Positions 12,601-24,582 of a DNA stretch of 64,000 nucleotides are shown piece after piece. A program made the position numbers and the translations under genes. The notes below the pieces were generated by a model, which ran no database searches, was not told where the DNA came from, and saw only the letters and a list, made by a program, of their open reading frames with translations. This stretch comes from Owenia fusiformis. Taxonomy: Eukaryota; Annelida; Polychaeta; Sabellida; Oweniidae. Every line of letters starts with the position of its first letter. Positions within the stretch are counted from its first letter, which is position 1. The stretch is from positions 20,194,822-20,258,821 of the forward strand of contig CAIIXF020000008.1 of the NCBI GenBank assembly GCA_903813345.2. Reading direction: 5' to 3'.

Positions 12601-15600
12601 TTCAGATAAATGTGTTGGCTTACGGACAACTCATCCCCTAGACAACTCATCCCTGGACAACTCATCCCCTAGACAACTCATCCCCTGGACATCTCATCCC
12701 CTGGACAACTCATCCCCTGGACATCTCATCCCCTAGACAATTCATCCCCTGGACAACTCATCCCCAAGACAACTCATCCCCTAGACAACTCATCCTTTAT
12801 CACATGAAGCCAAACGTTTTTTTGGAAAATAAATATTTATTAAATACACGTTGAATCATTCTAAATATTATTTTTCACTTTATTGACACAAATAAAATGG
12901 TCAAACAGTGCCATTAAAACTTTCATATTTTGTCCTTATATTACATGACTTAATATTTCATGACAAAAAATAAAGTTTTCTCTCTGCATAATTTTGAAAC
13001 ATGAACATCAGAAACTTCATCTGTGACTGCTGTGAATAAATAATCTTTGCATTAAAGAATATTTGAACTATGAACAACACAGTCACATATAATGACACCA
13101 AAGGAGCCTTTGACATCAAAGGAGCTTCTTCAATCAATGTTAACATAATATTGAAATTGTATATTAAAAGTTAAATTAAAGGTAAATATTTACAAAACAA
13201 ATTACAGATTAATTGGTTGATAATCTCCTTGACAATACCATAGTAGTACCATGATATATCATAGTTTTTTAAACAATTTTCCAGATTTCCCTCAAGAAAA
13301 TCTTTGTTCACTTGTCAGTCAGAAGACAACAGAATCATGCTTTAATACCTTACTATTGTTATGTAAATGGAAAGAGTGAGAAGTGCAGATCTTAACCATT
13401 TTTGAAGTTCTGTTTAGATAACAAAAGTGAGGTATTAAATAGAGGATCGTGTTAATCATTTGAATAATATATAAATTAATAATATTAGATTAAATTACTC
13501 AAACATGCCAAAGGATGGGTCGTCCAGGGGATGAGTTGTCCAGGGGATGAGTTGTCTAGGGGATGAGTTGTCTAGGGGATGAGTTGTCCAGGGGATGAGT
13601 TGTCTAGGGGATGAGTAGTCTAGGGGATGAGTTGTCCAGGGGATGAGTTGTCTAGGGGATGAGTTGTCCAGGGATGAGTTGTCTAGGGGATGAGTTGTCC
13701 GGTTACCAATGTGTTAAGCCAATGGTAAAACCCAAAAGCTAAATGTCATTTGAATATTAAAAGATCAAGGAATGCAGGCCATTTTTGTCAAAAAATATGA
13801 ACTATTTGCTTTTCAAGTTATGTGGAGGTCTTGATAACATTTGACAAGTGAGTGGTTGCAAAAGCTCACCATGTGAGCTAATAATAATAGCAACACCCCA
13901 GTGAGTGCTGTATTGGCATATAAAAGGTATCCATAAGATAAAACGTCGTCATTCTTCCAATTTTGAGTGATATCAATTCATTTTCAAATTGCAAGATCAC
14001 TTAAAAATAATGGGAACTTACCTATTTCAGTTAGGCACTTTAGTGTAACATTTCTGAACATAGGGACATTGAGGAACTGAAAGAAGAAAAAGACATTCAA
14101 TGTAAGACTTTAAAATTATGTGAGACTGGGAAGAAATTGAAATGTAATCACTGTTTGTCTTATATGCATAATAATTTGTAATTAAAGATATAATCCTTGT
14201 ATATTAAATAACAGACACATTTGTGCTCAGCTCCAAGTAACGAAACTCGGGAAGAGGCTACCCCAAAGGCACAATTAAGAAGCAACCTCTAGCTCAGATA
14301 GCAAAGAAATTACCTTGTATATGAGAGTTGTGATGAGTTTGGTCTCAAATATGTAGCCTAGAGGTATCCAGTTGAGGAAGCGTAGTAAGGTTTCCAGTGT
14401 AGATCCCACCAGAGGTGCATTCTGTGAGTTATCCTGCAATCAATTAGAATCATTGTTATTTTATGTAATGATTATATATTCACATATACAAGTAGTGGGG
14501 TGAAGGGCTGTGTTCAGTTAATTATCATGGCAGTTTAGAGATCTGTGAGGCTGAAAGGGGGGAGGGTGTAGGGTGTAGGGGTGCTGTAACCATGACATAA
14601 ATGCAAAGATCTTTGAGGAATGAGGGTGGGGTAGGGGTGTTGTTACCATGACATAATGACACATTTGAAAGATCTTTAATGAATGAGGGTGGGCTAACGG
14701 GGTTGTTACTATGAGGGTGTGGTAGAGGGGAGGGTAGGGATGTTGCTACTCACCATGACATACTGGCTGTTGAAAAATCGCTGAGGAATGAGGGTGGGGT
14801 AAAAGGGGAGGATAGGGGTGTTGTTACTCATGTTGTTACTCATGGCCATGACATAATGGCACATTTGAAAGATCTATGAGGAATGAGGGTGTGGTAAAAG
14901 GGGAGGATAGGGGTGTTATTACTCACCATGACATACTGGCACAGTTGAAAAATCTTTAAGGAATGAGGGTATGGTAAAAGGGGAGGATAGGGGTGTTGTT
15001 ACTCACCATGACATACTGGCACAGTTGAAAGATCTGTGAGAATAAGTGTGGGGTTAAGGGGGAGGGTAGGGTTGTTGTTACTCACCATGGAATACTGGCA
15101 CAGTTGGAAATCTTTGAGGAATGAAGGTATGGTAAAAGGGGAGGATAGGGGTGTTGTTACTCACCATGACATACTGGCACAGTTGAAAGATCTGTGAGAA
15201 TAAGGGTGGGGTTAAGGGGGAGGGTAGGGTTGTTGTTACTCACCATGGCATACTGGCACAGTTGGAAATCTTTGAGGAATGAGGGTATGGTAAAAGGGGA
15301 GGATAGGGGTGTTGTTACTCACCATGACATACTGGCACAGTTGAAAGATCTGTGAGAATAAGGGTGGGGTTAAGGGGGAGGGTAGGGTTGTTGTTACTCA
15401 CCATGACATACTGGCACAGTTGAAAGATCTGTGAGAACTGGCTACACATACTGTCTTTGAGATGCTTGGCCTTTGCTTGGGTCATATTACCACTGGAGAA
15501 GTCAAACACCTCTTCACTAAAAATTGAGTAAAAACATATTCAATTGTTTTTTGTATTTTTTTTTTAAATAAATCTTTATTTTCACATATTATTTTTTACA

Positions 15601-18600
15601 GGTTATTAATGTTGTTTACTGTAGAAGGAGAGAGAGAGATTGTGGCGTTTAATGAAAATTAAAGTATGATCTGCTAAATGTTTTATATAAACGACATTAC
15701 CCATTTGTACACTGTCTTAGTAGTATAGTATTCAAGTTGATATTTAATATCACCAATTATACAGTAGTTTCTTACCTTAGGAGTTTAAGAATAATCATAT
15801 TATTCTGACAGAGGGATTCATTAGTTTTGCTGGCACCAACTATATCACTGATGAATGAAGGCCAATTCCGCGGCCACTCATACTTTAATATCTACAAAAA
15901 TACAATTATAAAACAATACAAATATCTACAATATTTAAGAATGGTAAATATAATTGTTTTTTATTTTATACTTCATAAGATAACCAGAAGGAACCAAAAT
16001 ATGAGGGGTTATCATAAAGTTCTCATAATATCTCTCAAATTTCATTATTTTCAATATATTCTAATGAAATTTTCAGTGATAATATGAGAACTTTATGATA
16101 ATCCCTCGTACATTGATAAATTAACTTTTCCAATATCATATGTTCTAATATGATCTAATATAATATTTACCTGTACTAATATCATATTAAGTTTTCCCAA
16201 ATAGACCTTTTCTTTCTCCAGCACATCAGCATCTGATGATGTTTTAATGATCAGGCCAACAATGTATTTTTTAATACCTACAACAAACATGATTATCATT
16301 AATCTCAGTTGACAACAGAATATTATTGTTGTATATATATTGGAGTTAATTGCAACAGCTGAAAAAACTGAAATACATATCAATATTTAAATCAAGAATT
16401 TACAGTTTGTCTATAATTGTACTCGCTGGATTAATAAAATAAATCAATGAAGTCTTTTGAATAAGTTACATTGCCATTAATAAGATGGTTTTCTTTTTTA
16501 TTTCATTAAGAATGCTTCAAAATAATAATGAAAGGTATATTTCTTTTCAAATGAACAAAATAAGGAATGAAATGATTTACTCCAGAACTATTTTCACACA
16601 ATTAATTTTGTTTTCAAAGCATGTGACCTATCTCTCAGAATATTTTTGTCAAACCCACTTTCAAGTGTACAGCGATAGGGTAGCTACATGTCAGAATTAC
16701 ATCCAAGGAAACACTCCTTTCGGTCTATTGTTATTATGACATCGAAATCTGGATGGTAATTGGTAACAACAACGAAGAGTTTCTTTGTTAACAATATATC
16801 AACGAATGCCCCACCTCAACAGTCAAGATTAGATCCTAAATTCTGCCATGATACATGATGTCATAATAAAAAGAACAATTGATTTACTTGTCTGTAATGG
16901 TGTATGTATGACAAGTAAGTTTCATAATCGTAATAAAGACTGGCATTCTATGATTTATGGCAAAGAACCTCAGATTCTATTTTGGTCATTGCCAGACCTC
17001 AATCGTTTTCGTTTCACAATTTCGCACTTGGATTAGAATAAAATCTTCAATCGCATATTTTACCATAAATTATACAACGTCTATCTTTATTCCTTTAAAT
17101 AAGTTAAGTTTACTTTAGAAGATTGATAGATCAAAACAATTTATGGGGAAAACAATGGAACTATCCTAACACCTGGCCATGAATATATATATTTTCAATG
17201 ACACACAAACAGTTTGTGGCAAACTGTATTTGTAGGGTTGAGAAATACATTTAGTTGAAGATAGGTCAAAACCTTGAGGGAGAATTTAACAGAGAGGAAT
17301 ACAAAATGTGCTCCTGCATGGGGGCCAAGTCAAATGTCAGTGTTTTCTATTACATGAAAATGATTTAAAACCTGTTACCCTGTGACATAGAATGACTTTT
17401 TTGGTGATTGCCCATTTAATTTTGACAAAAAATACTTCATTCTAGAAAAGGCATTCATTAAACATTTGATATTTGGCCACACCCACAACAGAGAGCACCA
17501 ATAGGTATTTCACCATTTGCTCGACTCATACCAAACGTGAAACATATTTCTGGAGTTCCTTCAAGAAAGAGCTACATTCTAATATTACATATATTACATA
17601 TATTACATACATACATATATATTCTACCAAACCTGTACCTGTAACATGGGGTTAGTATAGGACCAGGGGAGGGCTGGCCACTGACTGGTTCATTCCCCTA
17701 GATACAAAACACATGCACATCAACATTTACCAAGTAGATAGATGTACAATATAACATCCCCGTTAACTTGTTAGCATGACTCCTTTTTACTGCACAACCT
17801 TACCATTTCATAAAATTGTGAGCGAATTTCGTTCTCTGAAAATTCAGGATTAAAAAGGAGTTATCGTAACAACTTGGGGATGGACACTTCAAAGCACTAG
17901 ATATCACAGTCTTCTTTAGTGCCAGTGATATAATTTGAGTTACACTTTGCAAAATTAATCAAAGGACTTAAGTGTGACTATTTCAAACAATAGCAAACTT
18001 GGTAATTCTTATTGAATTTATTCATTTCTCCGTAAAATGTAACATGCAATTCAGTGTTCACAATTAACGTATTAGATCTGATCAGACCTATAACATCTGG
18101 TTATTTTTTGTTATTTTTCAAAAATGGCAAAAACATTTTCTGAGATAACAGTAACATCTTAGTGCAAAGAAGTAAAAATAATATTTCATCTCTCAATCCA
18201 TCCATTTTTAATACCCAAATTTATATTTAAGCAAAGCTGCAAGCCCATGGAAACAAAAATGGGGTATGAAAAACCGAAAAATTGATAATCAGATAAGGTA
18301 GCGAGAACCAACCACAATGAAGAAAAAATGAAAGACTTTAAATTTAATATTGTGATTGATTCAAGTAAAGACATTTATATGATGAAAAAATGATGAGATG
18401 TTAAAATATTCTAATGTAAGCATGCCTGCATTTTAAAATGCACCCTTAAGATTCATATGTTAAGTTGCCAACAAAGTAGTTAGATATTCCAAGTGTTTAA
18501 ATTTGAGAATTTGCTAAACAGCTCCAGAAATATAATAAAAATACCTGATGGCTAAATACTGTGCAGAAGTGATTGAAATGTGAGACTAGAAAAACAGCAA

Positions 18601-20516
18601 CTCCCGGAGCAACAAACATATCCCACTAAACAAAGCATAAGCTTAAAAAAATACATCATTTTAAACATTATATAATTGAAATAATCAGACGCTAGTATGG
18701 TCTCCTTTTGGCACAACTGCAAAATGGCAGCCATTTTGAATTCAGCTTCCATTTTGAAAATTCCTTCTCCATCAACTGGAGAGATGGATGCATTCTCTTT
18801 ATCCCTATTGAACTTTGTTTAGTGGGATAAAATGGCCATCATTCAGAAAAAGTTTTGTGTTATTAAAGGGATGCATTCTATTATGCAACTCCACTCCATG
18901 GTTCAGTTCTATTGATATTGAAACCAGTCATTGGAATAATCTGATATTCTTTCATGCATGTAGCCATAGGGTAGGCAAACTAGTTTTTACTTTCTAGAGG
19001 CTTGAGGTTGCTAACATTGGGGGCCTAGAGCCCCTGGCTTCAGGCATGACTTCCATAAATGGCAAATTTTGCAATAATTTTATTAATTTTGGCATTCGAG
19101 TATTCCATGACTGGTTATGTATTCGTTTTTAAAAGAAACTTCTTGCATAAAACCCTTGTAAAACCTGTTCAAACTGAACAAAAAATAAAATAGTCAAATG
19201 TTCCAAAAAATAATCTCAAGGTAATGTACATGTATTTGATTATCCTAAAATTTATAACTAACAAAGCACTGAACCATAGAGTGTCTCAAAACAATTCTAA
19301 TTGGAGCAGAAAAAATTTCCCAAAATATTTCCAAACCTTCACATTGTTCCCTTGGCAACACTTTCCATCGTGTTTTGATGACTGTTTCCAATATTTGAAG
19401 TGCATAATATTTAGTTTGTTGGTTATTTGAGAACTCTAAAATGGTATCAACTCGTGTCCAAGCATCTGGGTGCTCCTTCAAAGTGGTGAGCACCTCCTGA
19501 GCCATCCGCTGCTAAAATAAAACAACACTTTGAACTAAATGTATTGTACTGTTATACTATTATTGTATTAAATTGTATATTTATTGCCTCATTTATGTGA
19601 GAGAATACATTTAAGTATAAATATAGTTTACATATAAAATATAATATACAAGGATAAGATAAAATTATGTGATAAAAAGTTGTCGTTTTGGAAAATATAA
19701 AAATAAAGTTTTCATTTCATTTGGCATTCATTCGAATCAACACAATAAACTCCATAATTAAGACAAATAGATGTAGTAATAAATATCACACTTTTTAATG
19801 AAAAATTCATATTGGCTAAAAACCGAATTAGATCTTGACGCTCATCTGCTATTTGTACCTATAAAAATTTCAAGTTGAACAGGTTAGTTTATTATCTGGA
19901 ATTTTGATGACAGGATTTATATGGGGCCCCTTATATGGCACTTGACTGTACAGACAAATGCCTTTAAGCACAAGACAATTATAATATAGCACATTGAAAA
20001 AGTGTGATAAAAAATAGTTTCTACAATGGTTAAAAGAATTTCTACAAAAATTAAAATACCTTCACATATCTTTAATCAATCTAAGGAATGCCAAAATTTG
20101 CACTTTGCTATCTTTTTAGTATTTACCTAGCAAATAATACAATAAAATACTGTTGAACTAGCCAAGTGAACTCGTAAGGTAATTGCTATTACTGATTATA
20201 ACATCAGCAGATAAACATACTTGATCATTCAAGACTAAACCAGTTTCTGAAACATTCCTGTCCTCACTGAAGATAAGGTAAAACTTGTTGAAATTAAGTG
20301 TGAATTGCACTAAATAATTGTAAATGTAGCTCAGTTAATAAATAAGGCTAAGCATATAATTTATTTTATTTTTGTTTTTTTATTTTTGTTATTTACATCA
20401 TATATTACCTGAGTGCCCTCTCCTTGGTACATACATCCTACAATGTTGTCTAATAGCGTGATATCTAACTTTTGACTGAAGTCGAGTAATTTAGTCGCCT
20501 CATCTGACAGTGTCAT
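3612..20516 (-). CDS. XPO1: Exportin-1 (CRM1), complete 22-exon gene
   Basis: Nuclear export receptor of the importin-beta/karyopherin family. It binds leucine-rich export signals together with RanGTP. Coding exons on the minus strand: 20516-20409, 19511-19337, 16277-16171, 15891-15776, 15516-15402, 14433-14314, 14076-14022, 11428-11196, 10872-10672, 10373-10235, 9963-9860, 9644-9410, 9128-8965, 8592-8353, 8038-7853, 7361-7239, 6962-6815, 6577-6350, 5908-5743, 4409-4313, 4029-3927, 3658-3612. All have AG/GT borders and join in phase to 3,210 nt, giving 1,069 residues; human is 1,071. The N-terminal [20 protein letters not shown] block (CRIME/importin-beta N), the HEAT repeats and the acidic C-terminal end (NPHEIP...) are all recognisable. 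The NES-groove block [14 protein letters not shown] is present. Its Cys, about residue 523, corresponds to human Cys528, the leptomycin B target. The start is ATG at 20516; the N terminus is about six residues shorter than in human. The donor of exon 2 (GTTTGG) is weak but keeps phase. Confidence 0.97.
4525..5582. mobile_element. Degenerate Tc1/mariner-type DNA transposon with long TIRs
   Basis: Sits in the XPO1 intron between exons 20 and 19. The outermost ends CAGGGTGTTCCAAAAGTAAC and its complement are exact inverted repeats flanked by TA, the usual target duplication of the IS630-Tc1-mariner superfamily. Imperfect inversion continues inward for about 190 bp, to the GCCCCGGGTATTG block at about 4699/5399. 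The interior has broken minus-strand coding remnants, including a stretch resembling the catalytic 'DxAPAR' segment of mariner transposases (about 5100-5135), interrupted by stops. It is non-autonomous or dead. The superfamily assignment rests on the ends, TA and size; the transposase match is weak. Confidence 0.75.
6023..6263. mobile_element. Short TTAA-flanked MITE (piggyBac-like ends)
   Basis: The left end TTAACCTCTGG and the right end CAAGAGGTTAA are imperfect inverted repeats bounded by TTAA, the piggyBac target. It lies between XPO1 exons 19 and 18 and has no coding capacity. The family assignment is an inference from the TTAA ends only. Confidence 0.4.
7362..7665. repeat. Tandem partial copies of XPO1 exon 16 and its acceptor
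   Basis: Immediately upstream (in the minus sense) of the real exon at 7361-7239 there is a second copy (about 7434-7540) and a third, more decayed one (about 7566-7660), with a period near 132 bp. The second copy still encodes the VAENFL...[13 protein letters not shown] segment of exon 16. Its acceptor is changed from CCAG|G to CCAAG, which moves the only available AG out of frame by one base. The copies lack the second half of the exon and its donor. Confidence 0.8.
8834..8919. mobile_element. Hairpin MITE with TACGAGGGGTGATCA ends
   Basis: Perfect inverted ends TACGAGGGGTGATCA / TGATCACCCCTCGTA enclose about 50 bp, with TA on both sides. Ends of the GAGGGGTGATCA kind are typical of mariner-like elements. 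Located in the XPO1 intron between exons 14 and 13. Confidence 0.75.
12611..13722. mobile_element. Foldback-like element with inverted 16-bp minisatellite arms
   Basis: The left arm (12625-12793) is about 10 copies of GACAACTCATCCCCTA/G. The right arm (13513-13700) is about 12 copies of the exact reverse complement. Between them lies about 720 bp of AT-rich sequence without a gene. Outside the arrays, TTGGCTTA (left) and TAAGCCAA (right) extend the inversion, with a 12-nt insertion on the right side. TIRs made of tandem short repeats are the hallmark of foldback-type elements. It sits in the XPO1 intron between exons 8 and 7. Confidence 0.75.
14520..15401. repeat. 79-bp tandem array derived from the XPO1 exon 5 donor edge
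   Basis: Between XPO1 exons 5 and 6 there are about nine to eleven tandem units. In the right-hand part the ACTCACCATG marker recurs at 15001, 15080, 15159, 15238, 15317 and 15396, a period of exactly 79; the next marker to the left, at 14931, is 70 bp away. Each unit contains a copy of the last ~35 coding bases of exon 5 (coding for IFQLCQYVM), its GTGAGTAAC donor, and a purine-rich intron piece. Copies further left (about 14520-14930) are more divergent and irregular. The real exon end is the rightmost copy (15402). Confidence 0.88.
16000..16111. mobile_element. Hairpin MITE with GAGGGGTTATCATAAAG ends
   Basis: About 26-bp near-perfect inverted ends (GAGGGGTTATCATAAAGTTC on the left, its complement with one change on the right) enclose an AT-rich core. 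Small size and mariner-like GAGGGGTTATC ends. In the XPO1 intron between exons 4 and 3. Confidence 0.75.
16485..18560. other. XPO1 intron 2, left part: no gene seen
   Basis: AT-rich intronic sequence. It contains a short TACATATAT microsatellite at about 17582-17625. None of the open frames here shows similarity I recognise. Confidence 0.5.
18619..18829. mobile_element. MITE with TATCCCACTAAACAAAG ends
   Basis: Perfect 17-bp inverted ends at 18619-18635 and 18813-18829 enclose about 177 bp containing AAAATGGCAGCCATTTT. The ends resemble TATCCCAYCGAAC motifs at 22341-22370 and 49117-49130, which suggests one family. In XPO1 intron 2. Confidence 0.7.
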
Positions 20517-20529
20517 CTCTTAAGATTAC

Positions 20530-21980
20530 CTACAAATTGATAAACATTTACAAATACAGATTTTTATAAAAAGTACAAGCATAACAATAATGCAAGTTTA
20601 TGCTTTACATTTATATACTATATGTGAATTACTTTTTAATTGACAAAAAAATTAATTCATCTAACTCAAGTCTACACTGTATCAGTAAAACCACTAAAGT
20701 TTTATCATGCGAGGTAAAAAATATGGGAAAATCTCCAGCCGAAAATCTGATTTTGATCAATCTGCCTATTTTAATATCATTTTATTCTTATTATGAGAGT
20801 CTCAAATACTGTATTAAAATAAGTTTTTATGACAATGAAGTGAGTCAAATCTTGTTTACAATCAGATTGGGTAAATGTTTTTAAATCCCATTCTGAAACA
20901 TTTGACTGAAAAGCATATTATAAATCAAAATATAAATTCTTGTTCATAGTGTAAATGAAAACCTTTTTGAGGGGAATAGGGGTAACTAAAAGTTCAGGAA
21001 AACAGAAAAATGTTCTACAGTACTCCCTGTATTTTTGTGTGTTACTTACTTTTGTGCAATTTGTGAAGGTGGGAAAATTGTGAAAAATAATAAATTAATG
21101 AAAAAAAAAACACTTTCAACCTGACAAACTAGATTTACTAATTGTAAATCTCTTCCAATTAGGCAGGGATGTTTACTTTATAATCGATTATTGTTTGAAC
21201 CATGGGGTGGTACTTTTAAAACTTCAAGAGGCCAAGGGCAGAAGGGTAACTAACGTATACGAAGCTTGAGGATTCTAAGAATGATGAAATCTAACTTGTG
21301 ATATCCGCAAGAATTACGCAAAATTGTGATTTTTCAAAATTTATGAAATATTTTATAGATCCAAAAAAGCATAATAAATTAGTCCTGATTTTTTCCTTCC
21401 ACTACTTTTCCAGAAACAGCAAAACGTACAACAACGTCAAAATTGTTGCCTAATAGGCCAAGATTGCTTGACAGCTATTTCTTAGTAGATTGATAAAAAA
21501 CACATTTTAGTCCAGTGACTTTTCCATTCATCTTGCATTTTAAAAAGTTTGGTGAAAATCTGTCCCTTGAAACTGCCCAAATTATGTAAAACACTGTTTT
21601 TCATTCAAATGACTTTTAGGGAGTTTCAAATTTCCAGCAAAATTCAGTTACTCAGATGCGAGTAGGTAGTTACCAGTTTCACCACCAGGTGGCGGATACA
21701 GGGGAAATAACATGGCAGGGTATTCCCAACACAAGGAAAGATACTTCATTATTTGTGATTTTACAACATGGGGTCTATGGGGAATCTCCCCGACCTACTC
21801 CTTGTTACAGTGTTAAAAAGGCAAGAACTTAACTTCGACATATAAGTGTTACCTGACGAATGGGACCCTCACGTGCCTTTCAAATGGTAGTAAACAAACT
21901 CCAATGTAACTACATCAGCTTATCTTTCCGTCAGATCAACAATAAGTACAGTTATACAAGAAATGTAAACGTACTGTCAT
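20530..21980. other. XPO1 intron 1, proximal part: no gene seen
   Basis: AT-rich intronic sequence between the start exon and the repeats of intron 1. No conserved coding segment, tRNA or clear transposon ends were recognised. Confidence 0.45.
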
Positions 21981-21984
21981 TAGA

Positions 21985-22370
21985 CATTGGGCCATGCTTA
22001 AAGTATTCACATACCAAATATGAACAAAATCGATCCACTACTTTTTGACTTACAGTAAAAAATGCAAAATGACGTGCAAAGGCAGCCATTTTTCAAGATG
22101 GCTGCCATGTATTTCTTCTTTTTTTACATTCTAGCTTAAACAATGTCCTATATAACTACTATATGCAGTACCTAAATTACTGATAAATTGGCACTAAAAT
22201 GGCGGCCATTTTGAAAATCGGCTTTCGAGCAGAACTTCTACCCCCATAGGGTATATAATGTGTACAAAATATAAACAAAATCAGGGCAACAGTATTTGAG
22301 TCATCACCCAGACGGACAGACGGACGGAGGCGTTCCCTATATCCCACCGAACTTCGTTCGATGGGATAAT
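21985..22370. repeat. Interspersed repeat with AAATGGCGGCCATTTT motifs
   Basis: Shares long similarity with 49213-49500: the same order of 'CATGCTTAAAGTATTCACA', 'ACCAAATATGAACAAAATCG', 'CCATTTTTCAAGATGGCT' and 'TTTCGAGCAG' motifs. It ends in a CAGACGGACAGACGGACGG microsatellite and the palindromic block CCCACCGAACTTCGTTCGAT. A non-coding transposon family is inferred. Confidence 0.6.
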
Positions 22371-22767
22371 TAACGGTTTTGTGGGGCGTTTTGGTTTCGA
22401 CACACCCCGGAGAGTTAGTACCCCTTGACATATAAATTCCAAATATGACATCAGTTTGACTGAATTTTGAATTTCTAATGATGAAAATCAAGATTATTTC
22501 TACTCACATCTAGTCTATTGGCATATTTCGACCGATGTTGGTCTGAAATGTGAAAATGAGAATTTTGTGAAATTGTGTAAATGCTGTTTTATGGGAGTTA
22601 AAAGTGAAAATGCTCAGATTGTACCAAAAACGTCTTCGAAAAAATTCAAATAGGAGCATAGCGATAGCATAGCCCCCCCTCCAACCAAGATGTACTGCCT
22701 CCAACCACACAATCATTTGCTGAGCCACCTATATTTTCTGGGAAAACACACGCCTCATTTTTAAACT

Positions 22768-24402
22768 AATTAGACTCCAGATTGAAAATCTGGAGTCTAT
22801 TGCTTTTGCCTGTTTTCTTATTATTCCTCTTTTTCTTTCTTTCTTTCTTTCTTTCTTCCTCCTAACACATTTTCTCTCCAACTATAACATCTTACTTAAT
22901 CCAACCTACATGGTTGACTAGGGAATGTATCTGGCTTTCTGGGAAATTAGGTCAAATTTTTATCTAGGTCATAGGTCAAGAACTAGGTCAAATCTTGAAT
23001 TTTCACTAATTCACCACTTTTCTCAGTCCTCTTTCAATATTTTCGCTCCGGGTTTTTTTCATCATGTTCCTTGGAAAAAACGCTAATTCCGTAGGGCAAA
23101 TCGTTTTTTGATTACTCTTACCGATTTTGAGATATTGCGTCCGAAAAGTAGGTCAGAACAAAAAGTTCTCCAGATTCAACATATGAGTTATGAAATAAGT
23201 GTAGAATGATCTCAGGAATCCGAATCTGCAAACCAAATTTGGATCGGACTTCCGGTTCGGAAGTTATGGCGTTTTGAAAGCTCAAAAATCGCTAAATTTG
23301 GTGCCTATGTTAAGTCAATGGGAAAAAAGACTTTTTCGAAGTGTAAAATACAAGATATAGACTGAGTACAGCTTAACATAATGAATGCTTATAAAAGAAG
23401 GGGACCTCAAAAGCTACACAGCTTCAAAATTTGGACACCAAAATGCCTAGGTCAAAATCTAGGTCAAATTCATAGTTTTTCCTTATTTTTACGATTCTGA
23501 CAATACACTTTAATAATTTACTTCAAAATTTTGTATACAGGTAGAAAAGAGTGTGCTTATAGTGTTAGCCTTTTGCCGTCAGAAAGTATTTTGACCCACT
23601 TTTGAGATATGGTGTCCGAAAAGTAGGTCAAAATAAAAGGTTCTCCAAATTTAACATATGAGCTATGAATTAAGAGCAAAATTTTCCCAGGAATCAGAAT
23701 CTGCAAACCAAATTTCAATCCGACTTTCGGTTTGGAAGTGTTTGCGTTTTGAAAGCTCAAAAATCGCTAAATTTAGTGCCCCATGTTATGTCAATGAGAA
23801 AAAAGATTTTTTTGAAGTGTAAAATGCCAGATATAAACTGAGTACAGCTTAAAATTCTGAAAGCCTATAAAAGAAGGGGACCTCGAAGGCTATCTAGCTT
23901 TAAAATTTGGACAAGAAAATGCCTAGGTCAAAATCTAGGTCAAATTCATAGTTTTTCCTTATTTTTGCGATTCTGACATTACACTTTAATGATTTGCTTC
24001 GAAATTTTGTATACAGGTAGCAAAGAGTGTGCTTATAGTGTAAGCCTTCTGCCGTCAGAAAGTATTTTGACCCACTTTTGAGATATGATGTCTGAAAAGT
24101 AGGTCAAAATAAAAAGTTCTCCAAATTTGACGTATGAGTTATGAATTAAGGGTAGAATTTTTTCAGGAATCAGAATCTTTAAACCAAATTTCGATCCAAC
24201 TTCTGATTAGATAGTTACAGCGGTTTGAAGTCTCGAAAAGTCGATATGATGATATCCCCATGTTAAGCCAATGTAGTCGAAGATAACATCTTAAGAGACT
24301 AAATGTCTATATTCTAGCTGACTCAGCTTATTCTGAATGACTCAGCTTACAAGTATTTGGATGACTCAGCTTAAAAAAAGTCTGAAATCTGGAGTCTTAA
24401 AT
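22768..24402. mobile_element. Non-coding element with GACTCCAGATT ends and ~480-bp internal tandem units
   Basis: The left end GACTCCAGATTGAAAATCT and the right-end complement AAATCTGGAGTC are inverted relatives. Inside, three diverged tandem units of about 480 bp can be aligned by repeated blocks such as GAGATATGGTGTCCGAAAAG (about 23129, 23603, 24081) and GGTCAAAATCTAGGTCAAAT (about 23449, 23926). A (TTTC)n stretch lies at 22832-22858. No open frame over 70 codons is credible. In XPO1 intron 1. Confidence 0.6.
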
Positions 24403-24582
24403 TGAACTTGTTCAATTTACATGTCTAGTATTATATTTCTTTTTGATCTACATCTATCATTATACTAATTAAAGCTCTTTATAGAGCAACACAATTAGTT
24501 TTGGAAGTCATCCAAGCTAAAAATCTAAAATGGCAGTATGTACAATTAAAATACTGTCTAAAAACAGGTCTCGTGTCATGAG

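Noticed and set aside
12625-13700. CRISPR-like regular repeats
   Set aside because: Units are 16 bp with no spacers, inverted on the two sides, within an animal intron; no cas genes.
15315-15509. Open frame continuing past the XPO1 exon 5 donor
   Set aside because: It is the exon read into the tandem array; the GTGAGT donor at 15402 keeps phase with exon 6.
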